This document shows positions 12,935-27,258 of a DNA stretch of 64,000 nt, piece by piece (within the stretch, counting starts at the first letter, position 1; each line of letters opens with the position of its first letter). The translations under genes and the position numbers were made by a program. This stretch comes from Fistularia commersonii. Taxonomy: Eukaryota; Chordata; Actinopteri; Syngnathiformes; Fistulariidae. The notes under the pieces were generated by a model. It saw only the letters and a list, made by a program, of their open reading frames with translations, ran no database searches and was not told the origin of the DNA. Where the stretch lies: assembly GCA_037954325.1 (NCBI GenBank), contig JBBMNZ010000009.1, positions 8,662,001 through 8,726,000 of the forward strand, in the 5' to 3' direction.

Positions 12935-15900
12935 CCATAGCTAAAAGGAACACAGTGGAGGGTTGCAAAACGGGAAGAGAAATGAAAGAGACAGGAAAAT
13001 GAGCTTTGAGTGGAAGAAAGAAATTCTCTCAATAATTCACACCATATGATGCAACTTCTGTCATCGTCTGTTAACTTACATGTATGGCTGTTTTGTTAAT
13101 AGACATATGAATGGTATTAGGCCTATTGATTTTTTTTTTTAAAAAGGGTTTCCTTTTTTCCATTACTTTAATTGTATACCAGTATATCTGCCATTGCATA
13201 CGGTACCAGTATGCAAAATCAGATATCGTTGTTACTTGACAAGTTTTTAAGAATTTTGATTATGTTCTTTCCCCAAAGGTTTGCCTTATTTTAATTAATA
13301 AAATTTCTGTGATTTCAGTAGATCTCCTGATGTTTCTAAATTAAGTGTTTTTTCTGTGTTGACTTGCTTCTTTAATAAATCTGTAAATTCTATCTTACAA
13401 ACCAATCACAAAAAGTGTAAAATTGGAATTGCTTTTGGATATTATTTATATAATTTCACATTTTGCATATCCATGATTTTACTACTTTTTACATTTATAC
13501 ACAGACAATTTTAATTAAAAAATGTTTGCATAAAAGAGATTAAAAATAATTTTCATTGGGTTGTTAGACAGACTTTAAGGCTACAAAAGCCCTCGTTGGT
13601 TTCAAAACACCACTCATGATAGTCAAAGGTGTTAAAGGTCTTCACTTCTATCTGGTTCCATAAAGTAGAAGAAAAACATCCTCTATAAATGTATCTTTAC
13701 TATTAGAGTGGAAAAAAGAAAACATTTATAAAACTAGGCTACTGAGTCCATGAAGTATTCATAAATAACCACAACAGAGTCCTGTCAGGATCATGTGGGC
13801 TCCAATAAAAAGAGGGAAAGCAAACAAAGGCGAGGGGAAGAAAAGATGGAGCTACAATATAAACAGTGAGAAGCACGGTGGTGAAAGCGGAGGAAGATGC
13901 CATGAGGTCTGCTGAATGTGAAGCCGGAGAGTGTGGCAGGTGAACACACAAGACTCCCGGTATGACACCGAGTGAGCCCTCTCCGCCCCTCCATATAAAC
14001 ATTTACAACAACAACAGCTCAGTAGGCACAGGATGCATGTTTGCACACAAGCTGTGGTGGCTTTAAATTTTAATGCTGGCAGGTATTTTCATAGAGCTGC
14101 AGAGAGCAGCTCAGAGATTGACTGATGGTGGGAGGACAGCGGCTGAATGAAAGGCTCCATGGCTGAGACCGCGATCTCAGTGGAGTGCGTGTTTGTGTGT
14201 GTGCCTCTGCCTGCCGCAAAGGATTCTCTTTAAGTGTCTGCAAGCAGAGCTGTGTTCATGTGTGTTAGTCTATGGAAAAGGCCAACAACATCAGATACTT
14301 CACTTACAAAATATTGTTCTTGAGTTCCTCATATTTTTATTTTTAAACTAGAAGTACACTCAGTACAGTACGCAGGACTCTGCCAAAGCCAATAGCCCAC
14401 TCTTCTATTACATGTAAATCCGCAACTGAAATGATTAAAACTATTGGCATATATTTCTAAAACTGGCAGGCCTATGAATTTTCAAATTTTTCAAAATCAC
14501 AAATTAATCATATATATATAACGGAGACATCTGTGTATATGACAAATCACTATTTAAACAATTTAAACACTATTTAAATCTTCAAACAACTTCCATACTT
14601 TTCTTTATAAAATTAAAGTTGAACTAAAACTAAACTAAATTTTATTTCTAAAAAAGAACACCCTTACAAATACCAACATTCAAAACTGGTTGAAAGACAT
14701 TTGCATATCAATGTTTTGCTTCATGCACAATGCAAGATGCAATAGGCTGAGAAAAGAAGAATTACTTTGATATTTTAAATGACATTTTCAGACAAAAAAA
14801 TTACAATAAAACCATCAATGTTATCGTAATTGCAAGATATTTCAAACTCTTACTAATATATTATAAGCATTGATGGCGTAGTTTTTGATGAGACTATTGA
14901 TGAGCAGTTGGGTTTGCTGTATATTAAACATTAACTTCAACTATTTTCCTAAATTTGTAAAACGAGAACTGCATTTACAGTCATTTACAGTTATAGGTAT
15001 AGTTGGTGAACAAAATTTTATTTGTCAATCATTTTTTTCTTAAACTTTCAAACACCATTTCTAAATTCTATAGGCTGAAAATTCGGCGATGGTGAAATTC
15101 TCATGAGAAGTATAAACCTGCATTCATACAGGTTCATTTGATATTTCCTTAAAGATTGATGCTAATGTCAAATTGACATATTTTCCAATGCTGAAACAAG
15201 CAGGGAAAAAAACAACAATTCTAGATTTGCATCAAATTTAGAGGGTTTTACTTGGCTAGTGTCCAACCTCTCCACCAAGATTCAAAAATAATCCAAGTAT
15301 TTTTTGCAAGATTTTGTTGACAGATACACTAACAAATGAAAGTGAGAACATAATATCTTTGGTGGAGGAAGAAAGAAAACAACCAAAAACAAAAAACACC
15401 AAAAAAAAAAAAACCCAAAAGAGAAAATCTAGGCTGCTTAACGTGAAACAGCATTTCAAATTAAAACCAAATGCAAAGTGTGTGCAAACAGGAACAGTGT
15501 CAGAAGCCAGTGTGGATTGAGAAAGATTGAGACACGGCCCATATGCCTTTCCTGTGTAAATAAAATAAGCTTAATGAAAGAGTGACTGATGGAGTTCTTC
15601 CACAGGAAGGATTGTACTGTTAAATGGAATTCCTATCCACCCCAAGAGGACATTCTCCTGTTGCCCTCTAGTGTTACAAAAGACAGACTTCCACTGCAGC
15701 CTGAAGGACAGAAACAAGTTTGTGTGTGTTTGGAATTTTTTTGGTATTTAGTATGTTTTTGGCATGTTATGAAGCCATGACACATCAAAGTCTAGATTTT
15801 GATGGGAGGACTCCTGGAAAATATATAAAACATTCTTTGTCCGATCCTATCTTCATCCTGCAAAGTCACTGATCATTAGACCAGACGGTTGGAAAGCTGT

Positions 15901-18900
15901 AGCAAAAAGGAAAATTGTTCGCATGCGGTCTATTTGCTGCCATTACCAAAAACATTCTGGCTTCTAATTATATCCTCTATCATGGAAACCTTTCAAATTA
16001 AACATGCACTTGTACTAAAATGTATTATTTTAAATGTTCCTTGATCAGAACTAATGTTGGAGTTTGATTTATACAGGGTATTTACATTTGTAGCAACAAA
16101 ACTGAACTACCATAAACACTCTTAACATTCTTTTAATAACAAAGCTATATTTAATATTAATTGCACAGCAACTTTAGAGCGTTAACCTTCTTATGTCTGT
16201 GTGTGCAAATGCATACTATTTATTTGTCACTATATGACGGCTGCATTATTAAGAAAAAAAACATCCAATACAAAGATCTGAAAACTGCAAAAAGCAAGTC
16301 TTTAATTTCAATTCCAGACTTGATTTATGAAGATAGGAAACAAGAACTGCAAATATGAACAAATATGAGCAAAGGCCTACCGAAGTCGATGGAGACAGGA
16401 TGATGTTTCCGATGGAGGCTTTAAGCTCGTCAATGGTGGCTCGGTTCTGATGCGTGCCATTGTTGGGCTGAACGGGTTTGATTTCTACATGGAACTTCCT
16501 GGGCTCTTCCTCATCTTCTGAATCACTCGATGAGTAGAATGAATTCTCTTTGGCATGTTAGGAGGAAAGGTTAAGGAGGCAATATGCACAGTAAAGACAT
16601 TACCCACGACGCTGTTTTGATTAGAAACAGCAAAAAGATAGACACATTATAAAAGAATACATTCTAGTTAGATTTGTTAAAGTGAAAAGGATATCATTTT
16701 CATTTACTTCTGGTCTGATACAGAACCCATCTGCATCAACCTGGGGGACATTCTAAAAAACACAAACAGAAATAACAGCATTGGTTAAGAAAATATGGTC
16801 ACACCTATTCTCACAAATATGAACTATACGTTTACAGTGTATCGCTGCTAACTATGTGACTGTATTGTCCATCTCTACTTCATTTCACATTCATTCACAC
16901 ATTCAATTAAAATTTGGCGACTGAGTTTTGAATCAGAAAATTATTTTAGTTCCTTTTCCTGTATTAAAAGTTTTTACATTCCTTCTGTAATGTGTAGACA
17001 TTTTCCTAAAGTCATCAGAGCCACTAACTTCGAATTGGGTTTGACAATATACAGTATTATCATGAATTGAATATCTCCTTAATATGATATTGGAGTGTGG
17101 ACTTCTTTTCACTGATTAGATCTGATTTGCTTAATAAATAATAGCAATTTGTTACCATAAAATATCCTCACAAAAAAATAATAAACGAATTTAAAAAGGG
17201 TTAAGAAAAATGTCCTTAAAATGTGTGGTTCTGCATGGATTTGGTTTCCTTACAGCATTCTGAATGTCGATGGCCCCATAGTATCCAGGGGGAGCACCAT
17301 TGGCAGTGTTCTACAAGCATAAAACAGAGGGTAATGAATGAATGAATGAGCAGATCTGCAAAACAAACGAGAGGGAAAAGAGAGTGAGACAGCCACATGT
17401 TAAAGTAGTAAAACGTATAACAGGTTAAAATGAACATGGATCTTTTCTACCTCCTGCTGTTTGAACTTAAAATAACATACAAAAATGCGGGTGAGGGGGA
17501 AAAAAAGGAATAAATAAATTTTTTATCACTATACATGGAAAATCAAAAGAAAACACAATTCCAGGGCAAGTTTAATTTGCTGTGACATTTCTCTCAGAAA
17601 TGGGGTTCTTGATAATTAAGGCATTACTGTCATTACATTTTGCACCATTAATAATCTCATGACAATCAAATGTAATGAAAGCTGAGGCCTTAGTTTAAAC
17701 AGCATTATTTGTTAGCTATTTGCATAAAAAATACTTACAGCAGTTTCAACTTCAGTAGACTCCCTGAAAGACAAAATGGTGAGCTCCAAATGAGCAAAAA
17801 TATTTGTTATGGAAGCAAACAGAAAATAATCTGGTGAAGGTGCAGATGCAGAGGTGAAGTCTTTGCTTACGTGGAGTCTGTGTCCTTGTCTTTCCTACGA
17901 CCTGGGATGCCAAAGGTTTTTCTCTTCCTCGGTTTGGCACCTTATGACAAAAACATTATTAATCTTGTGTTGAGTCAAGGGTATAGTTGTTTCCAGTCAC
18001 ATCTTTACTAATTCTAAAATAAATTAAAATCCTATTTTAATGTCATGAAGATTCATAGCAGATTTATCAAGGGGCCACTCAAGCATAAAAATGTCAGCAT
18101 AAGTAATACTAAAACAACATTGGAAACAGGAATTTTATAGCTAACATTTCTTAAACATAATGAAAACTTGCCTGTTTCATCATGGATCAGGTTGATTAAA
18201 GAACGTAACAAAATTGAACATATATGATTATTTTCTAGTAATTTCAAAAAGGGCTCATTTGAGGGAAAATGTGGCAATTTTTCAGAGATACAAAACTCTT
18301 GAATAGCTGCACTCTGGATCTTGCAATGCATATCTGTTGAATGCATTTTTAAATTTGTTTTTTAATATGTGCAATAACATACCTTCAGTAGCAATAGCTG
18401 CATTGCACTCCTCAAACTCAATGGGTCCTAATGAGACAAAAAAAATCATTTAGGTTCATTTGGCACAGAAAGGGTCAATGACCCACTCCTGTTAATGTTG
18501 TGAATCCGCATCACGCAATAATTGCACACACCCATACACACACACACACCACATAAACATTCTGTCAAATACACACCATGCAGTCTGGCATGACAAACAG
18601 AGTGTGTATACAAACAGGGCTCGGGCTGATCCCACGGGGCAGACGGGGTCAATAGCGGAGTCAAATATGTGTCTGGTGGCTCTCACAGAGATGCAGCAGT
18701 CCCTTCTAGAGGTACAATGTGCTATGAAATGTCATAATTTGGAGACACATAAAACCAGCTCCTGGAGCACATGAATTCAAACCCGTACATCGATTCAAAA
18801 TCAATACAAAGGCCTAAGGGCTCATTGTCAACAGCAGGTATGAAGACTAAACTAAGCTAAAACTAAACCTTCCCACACATTACACGCAGAGTCACTAACC

Positions 18901-19479
18901 CTATTACAATAAGACAAACAAGTCCAAGATTACATGCAATGAAGTGTTTAAAGCCGCATGGACAAATCTGCTCACAGGCTTAAGGGATGCCCTTTTTGAC
19001 TTCTCTCTGGCAGACACAAAATGGCCAGCAAAAAGAAGAAAGATCATAAAATAAACAAACATGATTATGAACACATGAGTCACTGAGATAATCATCTCAA
19101 ATTAACAGGCTGAACTCTCTAGGCGGAAGACCATGATATCACTTGGAGCACAAGCAGCCACGGATTTAAGAAATGTAGCACAAAATTAAGAAATGAGAAG
19201 ATTTTATCCAGATTGATATGATGAGAAAAGTGAGCGCTTCCACAAAGTTTATACCCAATGTATTTTTCATCAGTATCAGTTACACAAATGTATCTCCAAA
19301 GGCCTATAGTTAGAATGTCATGCTTTCAAATAGCCTCTGGAAACAACCTTGTCAACGGTTGGAGCATTGACCTACACACACACACTGCAAACACACAACA
19401 TCATAACTGTAGAAACATGCAATTCAATGCATGTGTCAATCAATTAAAAGCCATATTTTGGGCAATTTATGTGTGTGTC

Positions 19480-19521
<42 letters not shown>

Positions 19522-22500
19522 ATTCTTGAAATACAGTCTTTTCAATTGCAATAATGAGTCCATTACAACAGTACCCTTGCCAAGGTTTATGTAATATTTC
19601 CAAATATATAAATGATAAGAGAATTAAGCTCATAAAACATATCATGACCAGTGTTTCATTTGCATTTTCATACATTCATTACTGAGATGAACAGGAGAAG
19701 CTCAGTATAGACAGTGAAAGATAAATGCCAAAAAAGCTTAAGCAAAATAAAACATTTGTCAGGTATTTGTTCAGCGCTGCAGATCACAAAGGACCTGTAA
19801 TAATCTGATGTAAAGTGCTGAGTTCTCGGAGAATGAGATGAGAATGCGGCATTGAAATTACTATTAATTTTTTTTTTAAATCTAACATGATTCTTCTGAA
19901 TGCAGCTATATGATTTATTATTTGAGATGTCAAACAACTACAGCTACTAAGTACATCTTCAGTGTAGTTCACTTGCTTGATTCCTGTGCAAAATGACATT
20001 TTCATTGTGAACGTGACCTTGTGCACCCACCTCAGTGCTCTAACTGAGAGCTCACTGTATCTTTGGTTTAAGGTCAGGAGATGCAGTAGGTGTCTCTGCT
20101 ATGAGCATACTGCAGCTGACATATTTTCAAGTTCACATTCTAGCTCTTTCAAACAATTGAATTTGAACAGACCAGCAGTATGAAAGGTGTTTGTTTTTTT
20201 CCATTTTATGAGGTTTGCTTCACAGTTAGCTCTGGCTTTTGGGAAGAGGCTGCAATGGAATTTTCCAGAGAAATCCCTAGCAGGATTATGAGAAAACTTC
20301 ATCCGCCCTACTCCTGGCAAGAGCGTAGATCAGGGGTCTCAAACCTACTGCCCTCAACTGGGATGATATTTTGTGGTTCACTACTTGATCTCAAACTTTA
20401 GTGTTAGTGCGACCCGCACATTTTTCTCACCTTGCTAACATAACTTCTCACCATCGCCTAGGGCAGAAAATATCATCCCATGTACCGCAGATTTGAGACT
20501 CCTGGGGGAGATGCTGACTGAATTATCACTGTGCAGTTTAAATAAATATTAAAGTACAATTGCAATACAAGAGATACTAGAATGGTTTCATGGAATATAA
20601 CTATCAATCAAATGAGAGCAAACTGGAGATTTTGACTTGCAAGCGCAACTAAAACCAAGCTTCCACCCTTGCTGATTAACATCATCATATTCCTTGACAG
20701 CAGAGTGTGCCACAAGTGACACAGCCAATTATTTCAAAGCTGTGCTGTCGGGCTGCTTCATCGACCTGTGACGTGGCAACACATATATATGTTTATAAAA
20801 AGATATAATTGTTATCAGCTGCATTTTGTAAGCTAATATTGTCCAAGCTGACTAGTAACACTCAAGAATGGCTGATCAAAAAGTTTGGAGAGCTTTACTG
20901 GTAGAAAAAAAATGACTCGCTGAAATAAGCCAACCCTTTTATTGCGTGACCAAAAAATATTAGGTCTATGTTTGCGATCATACCACAGAGACTGCGTATA
21001 ACTAGAGAGCCCAACAGCAGGCAAGAAGAACAGGAGAGAGAGAGAGAGACAGAGAGGGAGAGGGGAGAGAGATGGGGCAAGGCCCTCTGGCACTATTTCC
21101 AATACAGTTACATGCCTTGACCTGAAAAGAACAAAACTAATGATATTTTAACTGAAAATATATGTACAGTAGCAGCATGTCAATGCTCCCTCCCAAAAGG
21201 ATGCCAGTCGTGAGCAACATTGATGCATTGTTTGGCGTGTGCAGGGCTGAGCAAAGCGCAGGGAAGCGGCGAGTCACGAGAGCCGTGCATCACACCAAGT
21301 GAAGTGGATAAAGTACAACAATGACTGATCTACTCTACTGTGCAATATCGGGCCTTAAGCGCCGGTAAATACGCAATGACAGCTCGGATGACTGTTTATG
21401 CGTCTGCTCGTGCACGTTTCATGCCAATCACAACACAACACAACACAACACAACACAACACAACACAACACAACACAACACAACACAACACAACACAACA
21501 CAACACAACACAACACAACACAACACAACGCAACACAACACAACACAACACAACACCAAAATCTCAAGGGACAGGGGGACATAGATACTGATACTAAAGT
21601 CATCCTCATCTGTTTGCTTCACAGACCTCAAACAGCTAAGGGTGTTTAATCTCATGGCACATAGACCTTAAGCCCATTGCTTAGGCTTATCAATAAGGAA
21701 AAAATACAGTATTTAGAGGCTCAGGCATCAATATATGTCATGATATCTACTTAGGGATGGCAAATCAAAAGTATTTCAACAGTGTCTTCTCAGGGAACAA
21801 AGCTGTTCAGTTATGTTTTCATTTAAATGCCTTGGAAATGCACAGGATCATAGAATGGAATCACTCATCTTTAAATATTATTCCTTCGTTATCAGGTCCT
21901 GGTGACCTACCTGGTAACTTTGCGCATATTGTTTCAATAATTTCCTGCTAATTTCCTTCTGCATTATTTTGATGGTAGTTTTTTTAGGTCATATTGATCT
22001 TATCTCTACTCTAAGTACTGATGTGCAACATGTGTACAGATGACTAACTGGCAATGACAATGGAATTTTGTAATCATTTAAAAAAATTCTTAGTAATCAC
22101 AATTCCTTATTCTGTAAAAAATCTTCACCATGATTATTGTGAAAATTATATACAATTAGAAAATATTGTGTAATTTCCCAATCACACCAGTCAAAATGAA
22201 GCAATGTTTCCTCAAGAAACTCACAATTTCATCTAAACTTAGCATCATCTTTAATTAACTGCATCAGTTGGCGATCTTTCCAAACAAATGTAAAAGCAAG
22301 GTCACAGATGGTGAAATTACTGGAAATGGACTGCATTCTTAACTTATGAACCTACCGAAGGCCCAGTAAGAGCAACAACCCTTTATCACATGCATCCCAC
22401 TATTACTTTTGACAATATTTATGCACACCAATTGTAAAAAAAAAAAAAGTCCAAACACCATACACATGAATATTACCTAAATCTGGGCAGACATTAGGAA

Positions 22501-25500
22501 CTGTTTAAACATCTCCTAAACAGACAGACGACTTTGTTTATGCAGAGGAAGATGTTTCTTTTCTCTGACTCTGTGAAGGAAGGATGCAGTCACGCATGAG
22601 CGGAGGATGGTTTTTTAAATTGCATATGCTTCACATGGCACTGGGAGTGGGAGAGGGGCAGAGGGGGTTTGCGTGTCTGGCCCATCGCCAGTTGACAGCT
22701 CAGCTGGATATCGTTGCACACTCTGAAACCCCCCTGCCTCGCAGCGTGTCACTTTGGGATCGTTTCCGCAATAGAAAGTTTATTCAACCTCTCTCTCTCT
22801 AAAGGCACTGGACCGGCCATCCGTTCAACTATTTAATCAGGGGACAGACAGGTTATTTTTCTGACAGGGCCGGGGCTGTGGCGCGATCCCTAATGAACAG
22901 CTTGATACAAGAGGAATTTTCTGACCGTTTTTTTAGCCTCAATTAAATTTGCTGTCCAAACAAATGAAGGCCACCACTCCTTGGACGCAGCGTCTGGACT
23001 CAGGGGTCACCATTTGTTTACACACATACACAGCAGAGGTGAACCATTTGTGTCCATGACTTGACGTAATGCAGTACAACAACAGGGACCAATGAAGCAA
23101 TTGAAATTTTAGGCATTTAACTCTTTGCAAGCATCAGGTTTCACTGACTAATTAGAACTCATAAAACGGTGCAGAAATCAATATATACCGCCACGGTATG
23201 ACTAAACGAATAGGTCTGATATAATAGAAAGATGTATGTCTCTGTATATCAAAAAGACATGAGGGGGAGAGCCGAAGGAGTCAGAGGAGTATTCCCTTGA
23301 TTATTGTGGCATGGCAAAGTTTACACAGGAGTCACTGTTGAGCTCTGACCTCTTAAAAAGGTTGGTTCTGCCTGCTTAGTCTGCGAGCCCAGCAAAGCCC
23401 CCAGTGTGTCACATGCTTACTGGAATGCTGAGCCTGCCTACCTTTACAGCAGATTACTATGATTGACTCTGATGGCCCTCTCCTACTTCTAATTGCCCCT
23501 CTCTTTACACCCCTCCCAAAAAGGCAGGAACAGGCAGAGGGCCTGCTCTCCTTGCCACAATATCATCAGCCAGGGCAGGGTGACGCATCAGTAAATACAA
23601 TAATATTATCAAACTGTGATAACCTGCCTGTAGTATCTTAATACTGAACACAATGGTGCATCATCAAATTGTCAACAAACAAAAACAATATCATTCTGTA
23701 TAACTCTTGCCTTTATATTGTTTTGTTAGCTTATATTTTTTTTGTTTGTTTATGTTTTGCAATTTTTCAATACAGTGACTCATTCAGGTGTCCTGACAAC
23801 AAGCAAAAACACCCACTACTAATTTAATACCAATGAATATCTCACATAAGAAGTTTCATAACTAAGCAGATATCATGATATATGTCAATATGTAACATAT
23901 GTTTTTTTTGTTCAATTTCTAAGATCTTTGCATGACACAAACGAAAACCTAGTATTAGAAAACATCATTCTAAACTGTGGCTCACCTGGTCTCTCTTTCC
24001 CAGTGCCTTTGGTCTCAGCCAGTTTCTGAATTAAACTCTCCACTGAGGTGTTCTCAATGTTCCTCACAAACTCATTGTGCACCTAGAGAATACAATAAGA
24101 AATCATGTTCATTGACTTTTACTTAAAGTTCAGATCATGGTTAGAGTAGAGATGCAATGGTTTTGCAAATTCATCTTTTGCCATTATGTTATACCAAATA
24201 AAAATTATATATTCATAAAAAGAAAATTCAGAATTGTTTACAGCCAATCTTGCCTTCTTTAGAAGAGAAATGTAAGCAACTTTGTTAATTCTTCTGATGA
24301 TCAATGTAAGGACAAGGCAAACACTCTCACTGGGTTCATTTGTACTGGGGAAAAAGACGTAAATATTACATTTTATTTTGGTCACTTAAATTCACACCAT
24401 CAATTAAAGAAAATGTTTGTTTAAGGGAGCAAAAAAGTCAGCAGAGTCCAAGCACACTTACTTGACAAAAGGTGTTAAACAAAATGAGTTTAACTGCAAG
24501 TACCGGCAGCGCAACCACCGTCAAACTCGCCAAGTTTTTTCATTTTTCAAGCTTTTCATTCAAAGATGAAACAAGACTTGGTAAATATTGCAATGTGATT
24601 AGCCGTCTGACTGGAGAAGAGGCATTACTTCAAATGTATAGTTTAGTATAGCAACATTTAGTCTACTGCTAATAAACCGATTTCTTTTGACTTTTGTTTT
24701 CACTTGTGTCATGATACACAAGTATTTCAACACACACATACAAAAAAAAAACAAAGGGTTAGTGTGACAGGCCATGTGTGTGCTCCCAGAATGCATAGAC
24801 AGGATGGGAGACAAACAGTCTGCTGCTGTTATTTCTGCTTGTAATTCATACTGATTTGCCTTCAGTTGTTATTTATAACATTTATTTTTGCATTTGGCCT
24901 GTGGAGACTGTGTACACTGTACATTATTATTGTTCTATTACGTCAAGTTGAATCATTGTTGTTGGCACCGTCTACCGCTGATGCCCTTTGGGCAGTATCA
25001 GAGGAAGCCTAGTGTTTGTTTGCTTGTTTGTTTTGGAAGTGCATGTGTGCTTGTGTGTTTACTGAGGGGGAAGTATAAGTGATGTATAGGCATGGGGATG
25101 GAGAGCAGTGGCTTAGTCTGTGCCGTCTCACCAAACCATTTAGATGTGCGTGATACTGTAAGCGCAGAGTGGTTCCAGTATCAAACAAATACTCTCATAC
25201 ACACATATATGTAACTCTCCCCCCGGGGCCCTGTGGTGAGGTAGAGTGCATTAGCCTTCTGTGCCCTGGCAGGAGACGATGTTAGATGTAGGGCGAGGGG
25301 GAGCGACGGCGAGGTTGCTGCGGTGAGAAAGCATGCTCACATCAGCACACGCAATCTGTCAGGTGCTGCTGCCACGACGGAGGGCACTCATGTCATCATC
25401 CTGCGTGCACCACGAGCCCCTCTCTTACACTCACACACATACAACCCCCTTCCGCTGAGACTTTTGCCCACATGTTCGAAACATGCATCCCCCTTCAAGG

Positions 25501-27184
25501 CATCCTCAGTCACACACAAATGCTCACTTACAAAAACAAACACTGCACGCATACTGACAGATACACCAGCCCCTATGTGAGTTTGAAGCTCCCTACACAG
25601 GGAACAGCTTATACCTACTAAAATGTGGAGCCCTATGTAAGGAATATCCCCTCTTCACAACTTATTCCTGTAATTATTCAAATCTCCATATCCTTTTTGA
25701 CCAACGAGCTAGCTGAGTGTTGGGAAAAAAAATGTCAGGTTTGAAGGATTTTATCTAATGATGCAGCAGCCGCGAATGACATTTAGAAGATAAGCTGATC
25801 TATAATGGTAAGATTTTGTTGCTGTTTTGACACAGCAAATTAGTCTCAAAGGGATGATCCAATAACGCTGTTTAAAAGTTGAAAATTCCAAAATCAAAAA
25901 GTTAAGTTGGGACTTAATTTTTGTCATACTAGAGCTCATTTAGTGAACACAGGTTTATGAGTTTTAACACCAAGCAGCCCTCGATGTCAATTTAAGGTTA
26001 AGAACAACATTAAATTAGATGTTTAAACATTGTTATTTCAAAGACATTGTACTGCTTGTTAGTCAAAACAGCTTGGAAACAATACAATGTCAATGTCAGC
26101 TTGTCATCAATTGAAACCAATTTATCTGTGAAAAGCTAATATTGACTGATCAAATGGAGCAACCAATAAAGCAGCTGCAGTTTATTACCATGAGACCATT
26201 AATTTGGTCTAAGAGTATCACTTTATTCGGATAATACAGGTTCTTTTGACCGGCAAGTCAGCTCCAGCACCGCAGTCCCCCACTTAAAATTTCCATTGTC
26301 AGTTATGAACCATTGTAACTGCTGCCACCTCAGGTAGGCAAGCCTCTTTTAAAGCTCTCAAGCATCCTGTTTAGTCACTGGCCCAGCAAAAAAAAGTTTT
26401 TTCCTCCTCACCGAAGTACAATGAAGTAATTTAGATAAACTCTGGGATTAAGAGTTCTTTAAAAAGAAGATAACAAATATTGGCGCTGGTATATACTGCA
26501 TTTTCAGAGCGTAATACAGTGCTCTAACCGAAATATTTAAGCTGTCTCAGTTTGAAATAAAGGGCACTGACAAAACAAGAAAATAATAGATAAAGAAAGA
26601 AATGAAAAAAATAGAAAATAAAAAAAATCAAAGTAAAATGGCTGAATACCCTGAGGTAATATAGCAACTAGCAGTGTAGCATTGTAACACTTGTCATTGC
26701 TATTTCAGAACAGTTTATATGTAAATGTATTATTAGGTCAGTGTTTAAAGTGAAGTGTGAAGAATAGTAGCGGGTAAAGCAGTAAAGTTTCATCTGCCTT
26801 TACCCAGCTCTCTTCCCCCCACCTCCTTCAATTTTTGTTCACAATCCAATTGAAATTTATAATATCTATTGCCTGATGACAAGAATTTCACTTCTTGGAA
26901 CCACAAATCTTTAAGTACCATTTCAATTTATGAGCAACCAGCAGAAAAAAATGCTCATTTATCATATCAAACAGCTGATAGACACAGATTTTTTTTCTAC
27001 ATTTTAATTTGATATAAAATATATTAGTTTAATTTCATTATTAGAGAAAATTCCATGAGTATATTTGCAGTGGTAGCTAAAAATTCTTAAGGAAAAATTT
27101 CTCAAAATGGCATCAAATGATCTAAATATTAAAAAAAAATTGCCTAAAATATGATTTTAGCACTTTCACTCATACACACACACA

Positions 27185-27258
<74 letters not shown>

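Larger units (their letters stand above)
18428..23985 (-). other. fcho2 intron 8
   Basis: 5.6 kb. Holds a TG/TA repeat, a hAT-type foldback element, a GA-rich tract (21030-21074), an AACAC satellite and a GC-richer block at about 22560-23120. No coding sequence is recognised. Confidence 0.7.

Noticed and set aside
12263..12968. Several 70-165-codon open frames on both strands
   Set aside because: They are translations of CA/TA microsatellites (THTHTH, CVCVCV, IYIYIY) with no homology or splice support.
21340..21655. Open frames of repeating NTTQH or CCVVL
   Set aside because: Products of the stop-free CACAA pentanucleotide array.
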